Shown: piece by piece, positions 8,590-15,199 of the stretch
Layout of the letters: the number at the start of each line of letters is the position of its first letter
Position numbering within the stretch: the first letter of the stretch is position 1
Origin: Planctomycetaceae bacterium
GTDB taxonomy: Bacteria > Planctomycetota > Planctomycetia > Pirellulales > Thermoguttaceae
Length of the DNA stretch: 15,658 bases
Direction: 5' to 3'
NCBI GenBank assembly: GCA_015062085.1
Contig: SUVI01000103.1
Coordinates: forward strand, 1-15,658
The notes under the pieces: model-generated
Seen by the model: only the letters and a program-made list of their open reading frames with translations
The model's database searches: none
Told to the model about the DNA's origin: nothing
Position numbers and translations under genes: made by a program

Positions 8590-8721
8590 AAAAAGCGCGA
8601 TAAAATTAGAAGTTTCTGCTCCCCTTAAACGGCATTTCGTCCCTCCTGTCCGATTTAAAATTTTTCCGAATCATGAAATGAAAAATTTGATTTTTTCTCT
8701 CTTCGATCTTCCAAATTCCTC

Positions 8722-8749
8722 TTGATTTTTTCAGGAAATTCGATATAAT
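8722..8749 (+). promoter_or_regulatory. Promoter of glgP
   Basis: TTGATT (8722-8727), a 16-bp spacer and a perfect TATAAT (8744-8749) form a sigma-70-like promoter. Transcription would start near 8756, leaving an untranslated leader of about 178 nt before glgP. Confidence 0.65.
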
Positions 8750-8933
8750 GGGAATGTACTGCTCTGAAACTCTGTTTTTTCTGCGGCACACCATTCCTCC
8801 ATGCACGCACCGGAAACACGGTTCGCAAACGCCAGACGGAAAACGCCGCGCGAAAACAGTGACCGACGACAGAGCGGTTTACTTTTTGTATGAATTTGAG
8901 GCCTTTTCTATTTTATCCATGGAGAAATAAAAA

Positions 8934-11087
8934 ATGAGTAGTACCGTATCAAGCAGTAAAACTTCTCTTCAGAAGTCGCTATACGAAAAATGTTGGGAAA
9001 TTGCCCACAATTTATGGTGGTGCTGGCATCCGGACGTCGTTGCAATGTTTCGTGACCTTGCACCGGAACGCTGGCGGAAGCTGGACCACAATCCGATCGC
9101 GCTCCTTCGGGAATTCACGCCCGAAACGCTGGAAGCGCGTGCCAGCGAGATGGTCCTCGGAAGCCGGATCAACTACGCGTACCGCCGACTGAATCAGTAC
9201 ATGAATTCGCGTCCGAAATGGGCAGCGGAAAATGTAGGCGTCCTCGGATCCAAACCGGTCGCCTATTTCTCCCTGGAATTCGGGATCCACGAATCCGTCC
9301 CGATCTATTCCGGCGGTCTCGGCATCCTCGCAGGAGACCACATCAAAAGCGCAAGCGGTCTCGGCGTCCCGCTGGTCGCTGTCGGTCTGTTCTATGACCA
9401 GGGGTACTTCAAACAACATCTCAATGCGGAAGGCTGGCAGGAAGAAGAGTATCTGCGTACGAATATCGAAAATCTTCCGATGAACCGCGTGATGAAAGAC
9501 GGCGAACCGCTCGTCGTGAAAGTCGAAACGGCCTCGGATGCGATCTACGCCAGCGTTTGGAAAATGAACGTCGGCCGTGTCACGCTCTACCTCCTGGACT
9601 GCGACCTTCCGGAAAACCAGGAATCCGACAGAACGCTCACGTCCCGTCTTTACGGCGGCGACAGCCGAATGCGCATCCGCCAGGAAATGGTCGTCGGCAT
9701 CGGCGGCGTTCGGGCTCTGCACGCACTCGGCATCAATCCGGGCGTTTTCCACCTGAATGAAGGGCACTGTGCATTCGCAACGCTCGAAGTCGTCCGTTCC
9801 CGCATGGAAGAAGACGGTCTGAGCTTCGACGAGGCGGTCCGTCAAGTCGCACAGGCGACCTGCTTCACCACTCACACTCCCGTTCCGGCTGGGCATGACC
9901 GATTCTCTCCGGAACTCGTCGGCGAGCATCTCGCTCCGCTTCAGCAGAAACTCGGCATCGATTTCCATCAGCTCATGGCGATGGGGCGCGTGAACGTTCA
10001 CGATCAGAATGAATCGTTCTGCATGACGGTCCTTGGTCTGAAACTCTCTCGCCACGCCAACGCGGTCAGCTGCCTGCACGGAATCGTTTCCCGCCGAATG
10101 TGGTCGAATCTCTGGCCAAGCCGTCCGGAAAATGAAGTCCCGATCGGGCACATCACCAACGGCGTTCACGTTCAGAGCTGGATGGCCTGGCAGATGCAGA
10201 CGCTCTTTGACCGATACTTTGACCCGAACTGGATGGACTCGCACTGGACTGCCGAGCCGTGGCAGGACATCAAAAAGATCGATCCTGCAGAACTTTGGGA
10301 GACGCACGTTTCGCTCAAATCGCTGATGATGGAATTCATCCAGCGCCGCGTAGAACGGCAGGCTGGCCGGCGCGGTGAGACGGAAAGCGTTCAGCTCGAT
10401 CCGAACGCGCTGACGATCGGTTTCGCTCGGCGTTTTGCGACCTACAAACGTGCGACGCTCCTCATGCGCGACTGGGAACGGCTCCTGGCGCTCATGGATT
10501 CCACGGACCGTCCGATCCAGTTCGTCTTCGCTGGAAAAGCCCATCCTGCCGACCAGCCGGGCAAGGAATTCATTCAGCGGATCGCGAATCTCCGCAAGGA
10601 CCCGCACTTCCAGAACAAATTCGTTTTCGTGGAAGATTACGACATGAACGTCGCGCGTCACATGGTCCAAGGCGTGGACGTCTGGCTCAACAATCCGCGC
10701 CGTCCGCTGGAAGCCTCCGGCACTTCCGGTCAGAAAGCGCTTCTCAACGGCGTGCTGAACTGCTCGATCCTCGACGGCTGGTGGGCGGAAGCGTATGACG
10801 GGACCAACGGTTTTGCCATTGGAAAAGGAACGGCTCACGTTAATGACGAGATCACCGACAATCGCGACGCCGTCTCGCTCATGGACGTTCTGGAAAATCA
10901 GATCATTCCGCTCTACTATCATCGCGACGCGGACGGACTGCCGCACCTCTGGATCGAGCGGATGCTCAACTCGCTCCGGACGATGGCTTGGCGATTCAGT
11001 GCGCAGCGCATGGTCGCGGACTATCTGCTCCACTCTTACCTGCCGGCCGCCGGCGGTGTTACGTGCGACATGAATTTCCGCCAGTAA
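8934..11087 (+). CDS. glgP: Alpha-glucan (glycogen) phosphorylase, GT35, short form
   Basis: This enzyme releases glucose 1-phosphate from alpha-1,4-glucan with inorganic phosphate and a PLP cofactor. The 717-residue protein begins with the N-terminal domain typical of the short bacterial phosphorylases (DUF3417 type; AHNLWWCWHPD at 25-34). The phosphorylase core follows: YFSLEFGIHES (111-121), SGGLGILAGDH (126-136), HLNEGHCAF (273-281), FTTHTPVPAGHDRF (311-324), and FARRFATYKRA (497-507). The PLP-binding Lys is K601 in EASGTSGQKALLNG; a Gln stands where close relatives usually have Met just before the Lys. The ATG at 8934 has GGAG 9 nt upstream. The gene has its own promoter and a strong terminator, so it appears monocistronic. 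No glycogen synthase or branching enzyme is in the window. Confidence 0.94.
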   Translation: MSSTVSSSKTSLQKSLYEKCWEIAHNLWWCWHPDVVAMFRDLAPERWRKLDHNPIALLREFTPETLEARASEMVLGSRINYAYRRLNQYMNSRPKWAAENVGVLGSKPVAYFSLEFGIHESVPIYSGGLGILAGDHIKSASGLGVPLVAVGLFYDQGYFKQHLNAEGWQEEEYLRTNIENLPMNRVMKDGEPLVVKVETASDAIYASVWKMNVGRVTLYLLDCDLPENQESDRTLTSRLYGGDSRMRIRQEMVVGIGGVRALHALGINPGVFHLNEGHCAFATLEVVRSRMEEDGLSFDEAVRQVAQATCFTTHTPVPAGHDRFSPELVGEHLAPLQQKLGIDFHQLMAMGRVNVHDQNESFCMTVLGLKLSRHANAVSCLHGIVSRRMWSNLWPSRPENEVPIGHITNGVHVQSWMAWQMQTLFDRYFDPNWMDSHWTAEPWQDIKKIDPAELWETHVSLKSLMMEFIQRRVERQAGRRGETESVQLDPNALTIGFARRFATYKRATLLMRDWERLLALMDSTDRPIQFVFAGKAHPADQPGKEFIQRIANLRKDPHFQNKFVFVEDYDMNVARHMVQGVDVWLNNPRRPLEASGTSGQKALLNGVLNCSILDGWWAEAYDGTNGFAIGKGTAHVNDEITDNRDAVSLMDVLENQIIPLYYHRDADGLPHLWIERMLNSLRTMAWRFSAQRMVADYLLHSYLPAAGGVTCDMNFRQ

Positions 11088-11102
11088 TTCGCGTTCCTCA
11101 AT

Positions 11103-11144
11103 AAAAAAAGCGGGAAACTGGATCTCAGCCTTCCCGCTTTTTTT
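11103..11144. terminator. Strong bidirectional terminator between glgP and the pseudouridine synthase gene
   Basis: GCGGGAA (11110-11116) pairs with TTCCCGC (11131-11137). Seven A precede the stem and seven T follow it, so it can end plus-strand glgP transcripts and minus-strand transcripts from the convergent gene. The 14-nt loop contains a small CTG/CAG pairing. Confidence 0.92.
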
Positions 11145-11152
11145 GTCTTTCT

Positions 11153-11180
11153 TTTTCCGTCTTTCGTTTTCCGTCTTTCG
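11153..11180. repeat. 14-bp perfect tandem duplication
   Basis: TTTTCCGTCTTTCG occurs twice head to tail (11153-11166, 11167-11180), with a degenerate start of a third copy. It lies in the pyrimidine-rich spacer between the terminator and the stop of the pseudouridine synthase gene. It is probably a simple slippage product. Confidence 0.9.
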
Positions 11181-11219
11181 TTTCTCCGCTCTTCAGAATT
11201 TCGGTCCGATCTTCCGAAA

Positions 11220-11942
11220 CTAGTGCGTTTCCGGATCCTCACCCAAAAATTCCGCCCACGTTTTCGGAAGCGGAGCCTCTACAAAAATGCGCTCTTCACG
11301 CATGGGGTGCTTGATGTTGATCGAACGGCTATGGAGCGCAATGGCCCGCAGACGCTCATCCTCAAACTGCTCGCCAAACGGGACCTCCGAACCGTACTGC
11401 GTATCGCCGAGGATCGGAAAGCCGCGGGAAGAAGACTGAAGCCGGATCTGATGCGTGCGTCCAGTCTCCAGCTCGATCTCTAGCCAAGTGCAGTTTTTCT
11501 CCGGGAAACGTTTCTTCACAGTGAAATGCAGAAGCGACCAGCGTCCCTCCGGATGCCGCGACGTGACGATCTCCGAGCGCGGTTCGCCGGGGACTTTACG
11601 GATAAAATCTTCCCAATCGCCCCGGTCTTCCGGAACGAGACCGGAAACGAGGACCCAGTACTTTTTCTGAACGGTCCGCATCTGGAACTGGTCGGAAAGG
11701 CGCTTCGCTGCGCGAACATTGCGGGCAAAGATCATGCAGCCGGTCGCAGGCCGATCAAGTCGGTGCGGAACGCCAAGGTAAACATTCGCGTCATCCGGAC
11801 GGCCGTCCTGTTTGCGCACATGCTCCTTGATCCGATCCACGAGAGAATCGATCCCTGGCGGTGACTGGACCAAAATTCCCGCCGGTTTATTCAGGATAAA
11901 AACGGGACCATCAAGGTAAATGAAATCAAGCGTAAGATCCAT
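11220..11942 (-). CDS. RluA-family pseudouridine synthase (no S4 domain)
   Basis: Members of this family isomerise uridine to pseudouridine in rRNA or tRNA. The 240-residue protein shows the family signature HRLDRPATG (60-68) with catalytic Asp63, the LNKPAG motif (17-22), and GRTHQIRLQ (159-167) followed by ILGDTQYGS. It starts directly with the catalytic domain and lacks the N-terminal S4 RNA-binding domain of RluC/RluD, so it is closer to the small RluA/YqcB-like forms. The exact target base cannot be told from sequence alone. The ATG at 11942 has only a weak GGA 5 nt upstream. It lies 89 bp downstream of the kinase gene on the same strand with no clear terminator between them, so read-through from the kinase transcript is possible. 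It converges on glgP and shares its terminator. Confidence 0.9.
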   Translation of the reverse strand: MDLTLDFIYLDGPVFILNKPAGILVQSPPGIDSLVDRIKEHVRKQDGRPDDANVYLGVPHRLDRPATGCMIFARNVRAAKRLSDQFQMRTVQKKYWVLVSGLVPEDRGDWEDFIRKVPGEPRSEIVTSRHPEGRWSLLHFTVKKRFPEKNCTWLEIELETGRTHQIRLQSSSRGFPILGDTQYGSEVPFGEQFEDERLRAIALHSRSINIKHPMREERIFVEAPLPKTWAEFLGEDPETH

Positions 11943-12031
11943 AAAATTCCAAAATTTTTAAATTTTCCGTTTTTTCAAATCGGCGGAAAGATCCTCTAAA
12001 AATTTTCCTGCCGCCGCCCCCAAATCGCGGG

Positions 12032-13615
12032 TCAATCCCGTTTCATGTTCCAGAAAACATGGCGAACCAGATCACCGAGTTTTTGTCCAACTTTTTGACC
12101 TCTGGGATCTTCAAAAATCTCTTCCACGGCATCCCAGAGAATATTTTTTTGTTTTGGATTCCTTTTCTCCCACCCCTGCCCCTGAGGACCATTCCCCAAA
12201 GGACGGCCGCTCACCGGAGGAGCACCAACGGGATTGCCGTTCACCGGAGGAACACCGACAGGATTACCGCTCACCGGAGGAACACCGACAGGATTACCGC
12301 TCACCGGAGGAACACCAACGGGATTGCCGCTCACCGGAGGAGCACCAACGGGATTGCCGCTCACCGGAGGAGCACCGACGGGCCTACCGTTGACCGGGCC
12401 TCGCTGACCTGAGGTCGTGCCAATTGGCCAGCCGTTGACCGGGCCGCTCTGACCTGCGGGCATACCAATTGGCCAGCCGCTGACCGGGCCGCTCTGACCT
12501 GCGGGCGTACCAATTGGCCAGCCGCTGACCGGGCCGCTCTGACCTGCGGGCGTACCAGTTGGCCAGCCGTTGACCGGGCCGCTCTGACCTGCGGGCGTAC
12601 CAGTTGGCCAGCCGTTGACCGAGCCGCTCTGACCTGCGGGCGTACCGACAGGCGGAGAGCCGCCGTCATTCGATGGCTGGTTTATCGGCGCCTGTTTATT
12701 GGCAAGCGCCTGCACAAATTCCTCGCACGTTGGGAAACGTGATTCCCGCTCCTTGGCCATTCCTTTCAAAAGGGCCTCATTAACGGCCGATTCCAGCCCT
12801 GGGACCCATTCAGGGGCTTCATTCAGCACACACTCGCGCAGGGTCTGATCGTCATCTGTCTCAAACGGCAAATGGCCTGCAAGCAGCTCGTAGGCAACGA
12901 CGGCAAGTGAGTACTGGTCGGAAAACGCATTTTGAAGCCGTCCGCGAAACTGTTCCGGACTCATGTACGAACGCGTTCCGCTAGTCGGCATTCGGATCTG
13001 AGAAACGCGCGACATACTCCGCCGAAACTCCGCCGCCAGACCGAAATCGATGAGCTGAACGTCTTTCAGTTCCTCAAAGTTCAGAGACCCGTCGGAGTTT
13101 CTGGCAAAATCAAGCATAATGTTGGCCGGTTTGACATCGCGGTGAACGACCTCTTGCTGATGCGCATAGTCGAGAGCCTTCGCGACCGGCTCCAAAATTT
13201 TCGTGACCCACTCCAGCGGCAGTTTCTGCTTGCGGCGCAAAAGAAATTCCAGACTGACGCCCTTCAGAAATTTCATCACGAGATACGCACCAAAATCATC
13301 ATGCTGATGCATTCCGTAAACCGGGCAAATGTTAGAGTGCTGAAGCGCATGGATCGTCTGAAACGTCTTGCGAACGCGTTCCATTTCCGAATCAAAATTC
13401 TGAATATCACGAGGCACGAACTTGATGGCAACGTCACGTTCCCCGTCTAGGTCACGAGCTTTCCAGACCTCCCCCAAACCGCCGCGTCCGATTTTTTCTT
13501 CAAGCCGCCAACCGTCAAATTCCGTACCGGGAGCATATACGGCCGTCCCATTTTTCTGATCTTGCGACCCAATGGTCGGTCGCGACGGTTCACACTGGAA
13601 GAATTCTTCGGACAT
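12032..13615 (-). CDS. Soluble Ser/Thr protein kinase with tandem-repeat Pro/Gly tail
   Basis: This 527-residue protein has a Hanks-type kinase domain at about 37-305. It shows the Gly-rich loop GRGGLGEV (43-50), VAIK (K65), HRDVKPAN (158-165, catalytic D160), DFG (190-192) and YMSPEQ (217-222, the APE equivalent), so it should be active. Residues 324-413 are six 15-residue repeats and 414-473 six 10-residue repeats, rich in Pro, Gly and Val. The last 50 residues are charged and return to ordinary composition (WDAVEEIFEDP). There is no transmembrane segment or extracellular sensor domain, unlike many PknB-type kinases, so it is probably cytosolic. The ATG at 13615 follows a strong AGGAGAGG site. 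It has its own candidate promoter at 13669-13697, just after the pheA terminator. Its substrates and signal are unknown. Confidence 0.92.
   Translation of the reverse strand: MSEEFFQCEPSRPTIGSQDQKNGTAVYAPGTEFDGWRLEEKIGRGGLGEVWKARDLDGERDVAIKFVPRDIQNFDSEMERVRKTFQTIHALQHSNICPVYGMHQHDDFGAYLVMKFLKGVSLEFLLRRKQKLPLEWVTKILEPVAKALDYAHQQEVVHRDVKPANIMLDFARNSDGSLNFEELKDVQLIDFGLAAEFRRSMSRVSQIRMPTSGTRSYMSPEQFRGRLQNAFSDQYSLAVVAYELLAGHLPFETDDDQTLRECVLNEAPEWVPGLESAVNEALLKGMAKERESRFPTCEEFVQALANKQAPINQPSNDGGSPPVGTPAGQSGSVNGWPTGTPAGQSGPVNGWPTGTPAGQSGPVSGWPIGTPAGQSGPVSGWPIGMPAGQSGPVNGWPIGTTSGQRGPVNGRPVGAPPVSGNPVGAPPVSGNPVGVPPVSGNPVGVPPVSGNPVGVPPVNGNPVGAPPVSGRPLGNGPQGQGWEKRNPKQKNILWDAVEEIFEDPRGQKVGQKLGDLVRHVFWNMKRD
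12197..12376 (-). repeat. 30-bp tandem repeat (6 units) encoding GAPPVSGNPV-like decapeptides
   Basis: Six contiguous 30-bp units encode residues 414-473 of the kinase, of the form G-[AV]-P-P-V-[SN]-G-[NR]-P-[VL]. Two neighbouring copies are identical at the DNA level, pointing to recent duplication. All copies keep the frame. Confidence 0.95.
12377..12646 (-). repeat. 45-bp tandem repeat (6 units) encoding GTPAGQSGPVNGWPI-like units
   Basis: Six contiguous 45-bp units encode residues 324-413 of the kinase. The first five are nearly identical and the sixth (GTTSGQRGPVNGRPV) is diverged, at the border with the 30-bp array. Variation is mostly S/N and T/I swaps at fixed positions. Confidence 0.95.
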
Positions 13616-13668
13616 TGGTGACCTCTCCTGAAGTTAAAGGAAACTCTAAATACACACTACGTACTTGA

Positions 13669-13697
13669 ATTTTACCAAATTCCTCCTAAAAAGTAAA
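13669..13697 (-). promoter_or_regulatory. Candidate promoter of the Ser/Thr kinase gene
   Basis: On the minus strand, TTTACT (13692-13697), 17 bp and TAAAAT (13669-13674) are present, and TGG before the -10 adds an extended -10 element. The -35 overlaps the T-rich tail of the pheA terminator, so one transcript would end where the next begins. Confidence 0.5.
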
Positions 13698-13730
13698 GGG
13701 GGAGGGACAGAAAATATACTGTCTCTCCCC
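13688..13730 (-). terminator. Intrinsic terminator of pheA
   Basis: On the minus strand, GGGGAG (13725-13730) pairs with CTCCCC (13699-13704), then one mismatch, then GACAG/CTGTC (13719-13723 with 13706-13710), closing on an 8-nt loop. A T-rich tail follows (plus-strand A-rich 13688-13697). It lies 60 nt past the pheA stop. Confidence 0.8.
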
Positions 13731-13790
13731 AAAATTTCTCCATTTCAGAGCAGCATGCCGCTGCCGCAGTACAAAGTTGTGCGGTACAAA

Positions 13791-14861
13791 CTAACGGCTC
13801 ATCTCCGTGTAGCAGCCCAAGTAACGATACGATTCCGCCTGACACGAGATCTCATTCAGGATCTTCGTCACACGCTCCTCCGTTCCGTCCGCGGCAAAAT
13901 CAATGAAGAACGCATAGTTCCCCTGCTCGGTCGGCACCGATGTGACGCGCGTCAGATTGATCTCCGCCTCTGCGAACATCTTCATTGCCGAGAAAAGCAT
14001 TCCCGGACGATCCGGCATCGTAAACGTGACAGAGCAGCGGTTTCCGCCTTCCTCCTGCGGATTCCGGGCAAGGATGAGAAAACGCGTGCGCGTGTTGCGT
14101 GCATCTGCGATCCCTATCTTCAAAACCTCCAGATTATAGTAGCGCGCCGCAAGTTCACTCGCGATCGCAGCCGCTCCCTCTTCCCACGTTTCCGCAAGCA
14201 TCTTCGCAGCGCCGGCAGTATCGTAGTACGCGACCGGCTGGAGTTTCATCAGATCCACGAACGTCTGGCATTCCGTCAGTGCCGCCTGCTGCGAGTATAC
14301 CTTCCGAAGCGTCCGATGGTCCGTCCCAGGCACGATCAGAAGCGCATGCTCGACCGACATTTCGACAGCTCCAACGATGAAAAGCTGACTCGCAAGCAAA
14401 TGCGCGTTGATCTGGCTCACGATACCGCCGACCGTGTTCTCGATCGGCACGATACCGTAATCGTAGGAACCGATCTTCACCCCTTCAAAAACTTCTTCGA
14501 CCGTCTGACACGGGATCGGCGCAAGGTCACTGTTCCACTTGCGCGCCGCAACTTCACTAAATGCACCATGCTCACCCTGAAACGCGATCAGCGGCTTTCC
14601 TTCCGACTGAAGCCGCTTGCTTTCCTTGAAGATCGTCCGGTAGATCTCTTCGATGACTTCCGCAGAAAGAAGCGAACGTTCACGTCCCTTCAAGCTCTCA
14701 AGGATCTGAAGTTCACGTTCCGGCACATTCACGTTTTGATGCTGCTCACGCTTGAATTTCACAACAAGACGCGCAACCTCCAAACGTTTCTGAAGCATCT
14801 GAAGGATCGAATTGTCCAACCGGTCGATCTCATGACGAAGAGACTGCAGGTTCAGGTCCAT
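13791..14861 (-). CDS. pheA: Bifunctional chorismate mutase / prephenate dehydratase (P-protein)
   Basis: It converts chorismate to prephenate and then to phenylpyruvate, the committed steps to Phe. The 356-residue protein has three domains. AroQ-type chorismate mutase (1-85) has R9, R26, K35 and R49-E50 in the places of the E. coli active-site Arg, Arg, Lys and Arg-Glu residues. Prephenate dehydratase (90-268) begins AFQGEHGAFSE, has VPIENTVGG (138-146) and the catalytic TRF motif (259-261). The ACT domain (275-350) is diverged at both Phe-binding motifs: PGMLF (286-290) replaces the usual PGALY/V, and TSVP (307-310) stands where most have ESRP. The ATG at 14861 has AAGGA 8 nt upstream. It is preceded by a leader with an attenuator-like structure and followed by a terminator, so it is probably a single-gene transcript. 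Confidence 0.95.
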   Translation of the reverse strand: MDLNLQSLRHEIDRLDNSILQMLQKRLEVARLVVKFKREQHQNVNVPERELQILESLKGRERSLLSAEVIEEIYRTIFKESKRLQSEGKPLIAFQGEHGAFSEVAARKWNSDLAPIPCQTVEEVFEGVKIGSYDYGIVPIENTVGGIVSQINAHLLASQLFIVGAVEMSVEHALLIVPGTDHRTLRKVYSQQAALTECQTFVDLMKLQPVAYYDTAGAAKMLAETWEEGAAAIASELAARYYNLEVLKIGIADARNTRTRFLILARNPQEEGGNRCSVTFTMPDRPGMLFSAMKMFAEAEINLTRVTSVPTEQGNYAFFIDFAADGTEERVTKILNEISCQAESYRYLGCYTEMSR

Positions 14862-14931
14862 GGTCTGATTCCTTTTCTAGTTTCCTTTTGAATTTTCAAA
14901 TTTTATATCTTCTACTGATGAAAAATCCAAC

Positions 14932-14964
14932 AAAAAAAGCCCCCGGACTCTTCACCGACGGCTT
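14932..14964 (-). terminator. Attenuator terminator in the pheA leader
   Basis: On the minus strand, AGCCGTCGG (14955-14963) pairs with CCGGGGGCT (14938-14946) with one mismatch and one G-U, across an 8-nt loop, followed at once by seven T (14932-14938). It lies 70 nt upstream of the pheA start and downstream of the leader promoter, so it would stop pheA transcripts early unless disrupted. No full-length gene ends here. Confidence 0.75.
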
Positions 14965-15003
14965 GGATCTTTCATTTTGAAACTTTGAAAAACGGAACCG
15001 CCG
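14956..15003 (-). promoter_or_regulatory. Possible antiterminator pairing
   Basis: The minus-strand segment CGGCGGUU (14996-15003) can form 8 pairs, two of them G-U, with AGCCGUCG (14956-14963), which is the 5' arm of the attenuator terminator. The two structures exclude each other. This pairing was found by eye and its stability has not been calculated. Confidence 0.4.
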
Positions 15004-15012
15004 CGATTTGAA

Positions 15013-15061
15013 GGAAACGCCGGGTCCGAAACAACAATACAGTCCGGACTTCAGCGTTTCC
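15013..15061 (-). promoter_or_regulatory. Leader hairpin containing the leader-peptide stop codon
   Basis: On the minus strand, GGAAACGC (15054-15061) pairs perfectly with GCGTTTCC (15013-15020). After a small internal loop, GTCCG (15045-15049) pairs with CGGAC (15024-15028) around a 16-nt loop. The leader ORF stop (15051-15053) lies in the 5' arm, so a ribosome on the last codons would block this hairpin. Confidence 0.65.
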
Positions 15062-15125
15062 CGGTAAACGAGAAATACGCGAAGCAGTACTGAAAGCCAT
15101 AAATTTTCACAATTTGATTTTTCAT
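15051..15125 (-). CDS. Putative Phe/Tyr-rich leader peptide of pheA
   Basis: This 24-codon ORF runs from an ATG at 15125 to a TGA at 15053-15051. Residues 9-20 read YGFQYCFAYFSF: four Phe and three Tyr within twelve codons, which is far above chance for a short AT-rich ORF. It lies between a strong promoter and an intrinsic terminator upstream of pheA, as expected for a translated attenuator sensor; the E. coli pheA leader peptide is likewise Phe-rich. No Shine-Dalgarno site is visible, and the predicted transcript start (about 15128) is only about 3 nt before the ATG, so translation may be leaderless. It could be a chance ORF, but the position and composition together argue against that. Confidence 0.65.
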   Translation of the reverse strand: MKNQIVKIYGFQYCFAYFSFTGKR

Positions 15126-15134
15126 AATACACAA

Positions 15135-15162
15135 ATTCTACTACTTTTTGCTTTTTTGTCAA
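15135..15162 (-). promoter_or_regulatory. Promoter of the pheA leader transcript
   Basis: On the minus strand, a perfect TTGACA (15157-15162) and TAGAAT (15135-15140) are separated by 16 bp. This is the best -35/-10 pair in the window. Transcription should start near 15128, giving a leader of about 267 nt before pheA. Confidence 0.75.
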
Positions 15163-15199
15163 GGAGGGGCAAACGCACAAAAAATATTTTGTTCATAGT

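Larger units (their letters stand above)
8518..8933. other. Intergenic region between mutS and glgP
   Basis: This 416-bp AT-rich region holds a hairpin terminator near the mutS end (8542-8589), a 14-bp perfect palindrome GCTTTTTAAAAAGC at 8583-8596, a consensus-like promoter at 8722-8749 and a leader of about 178 nt before glgP. I see no RNA family or convincing gene in the leader. Confidence 0.6.

Noticed and set aside
8748..8930. 60-codon plus-strand ORF ending 3 nt before glgP
   Set aside because: Its ATG overlaps the glgP -10 box, so it would not be on the transcript, and it has no recognisable sequence character.
9012..11033. Long minus-strand open frame (673 codons) opposite glgP
   Set aside because: Mirror of the strongly biased phosphorylase coding sequence; no domain, and glgP motifs are unmistakable on the plus strand.
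12059..12412. Plus-strand repetitive frame (HRRSTNGIA-type repeats) opposite the kinase tail
   Set aside because: It is simply the complement of the 30-bp array, whose period is a multiple of three and so is open in several frames.
13665..14891. Plus-strand open frame (408 codons) opposite pheA
   Set aside because: Antisense shadow; it also runs through the pheA terminator and the pheA ribosome-binding site.
14862..15128. T-box riboswitch as an explanation of the pheA leader
   Set aside because: No T-box consensus (TGGNACCGCG-like) lies before the terminator, and T-boxes are not typical of this group. The aromatic-rich ORF explains the leader more simply.
14896..15180. Minus-strand frame of 94 codons in the pheA leader
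   Set aside because: It starts with TTG upstream of the promoter -35 box and reads through the intrinsic terminator. The Phe/Tyr-rich 24-codon frame fits the transcript better.
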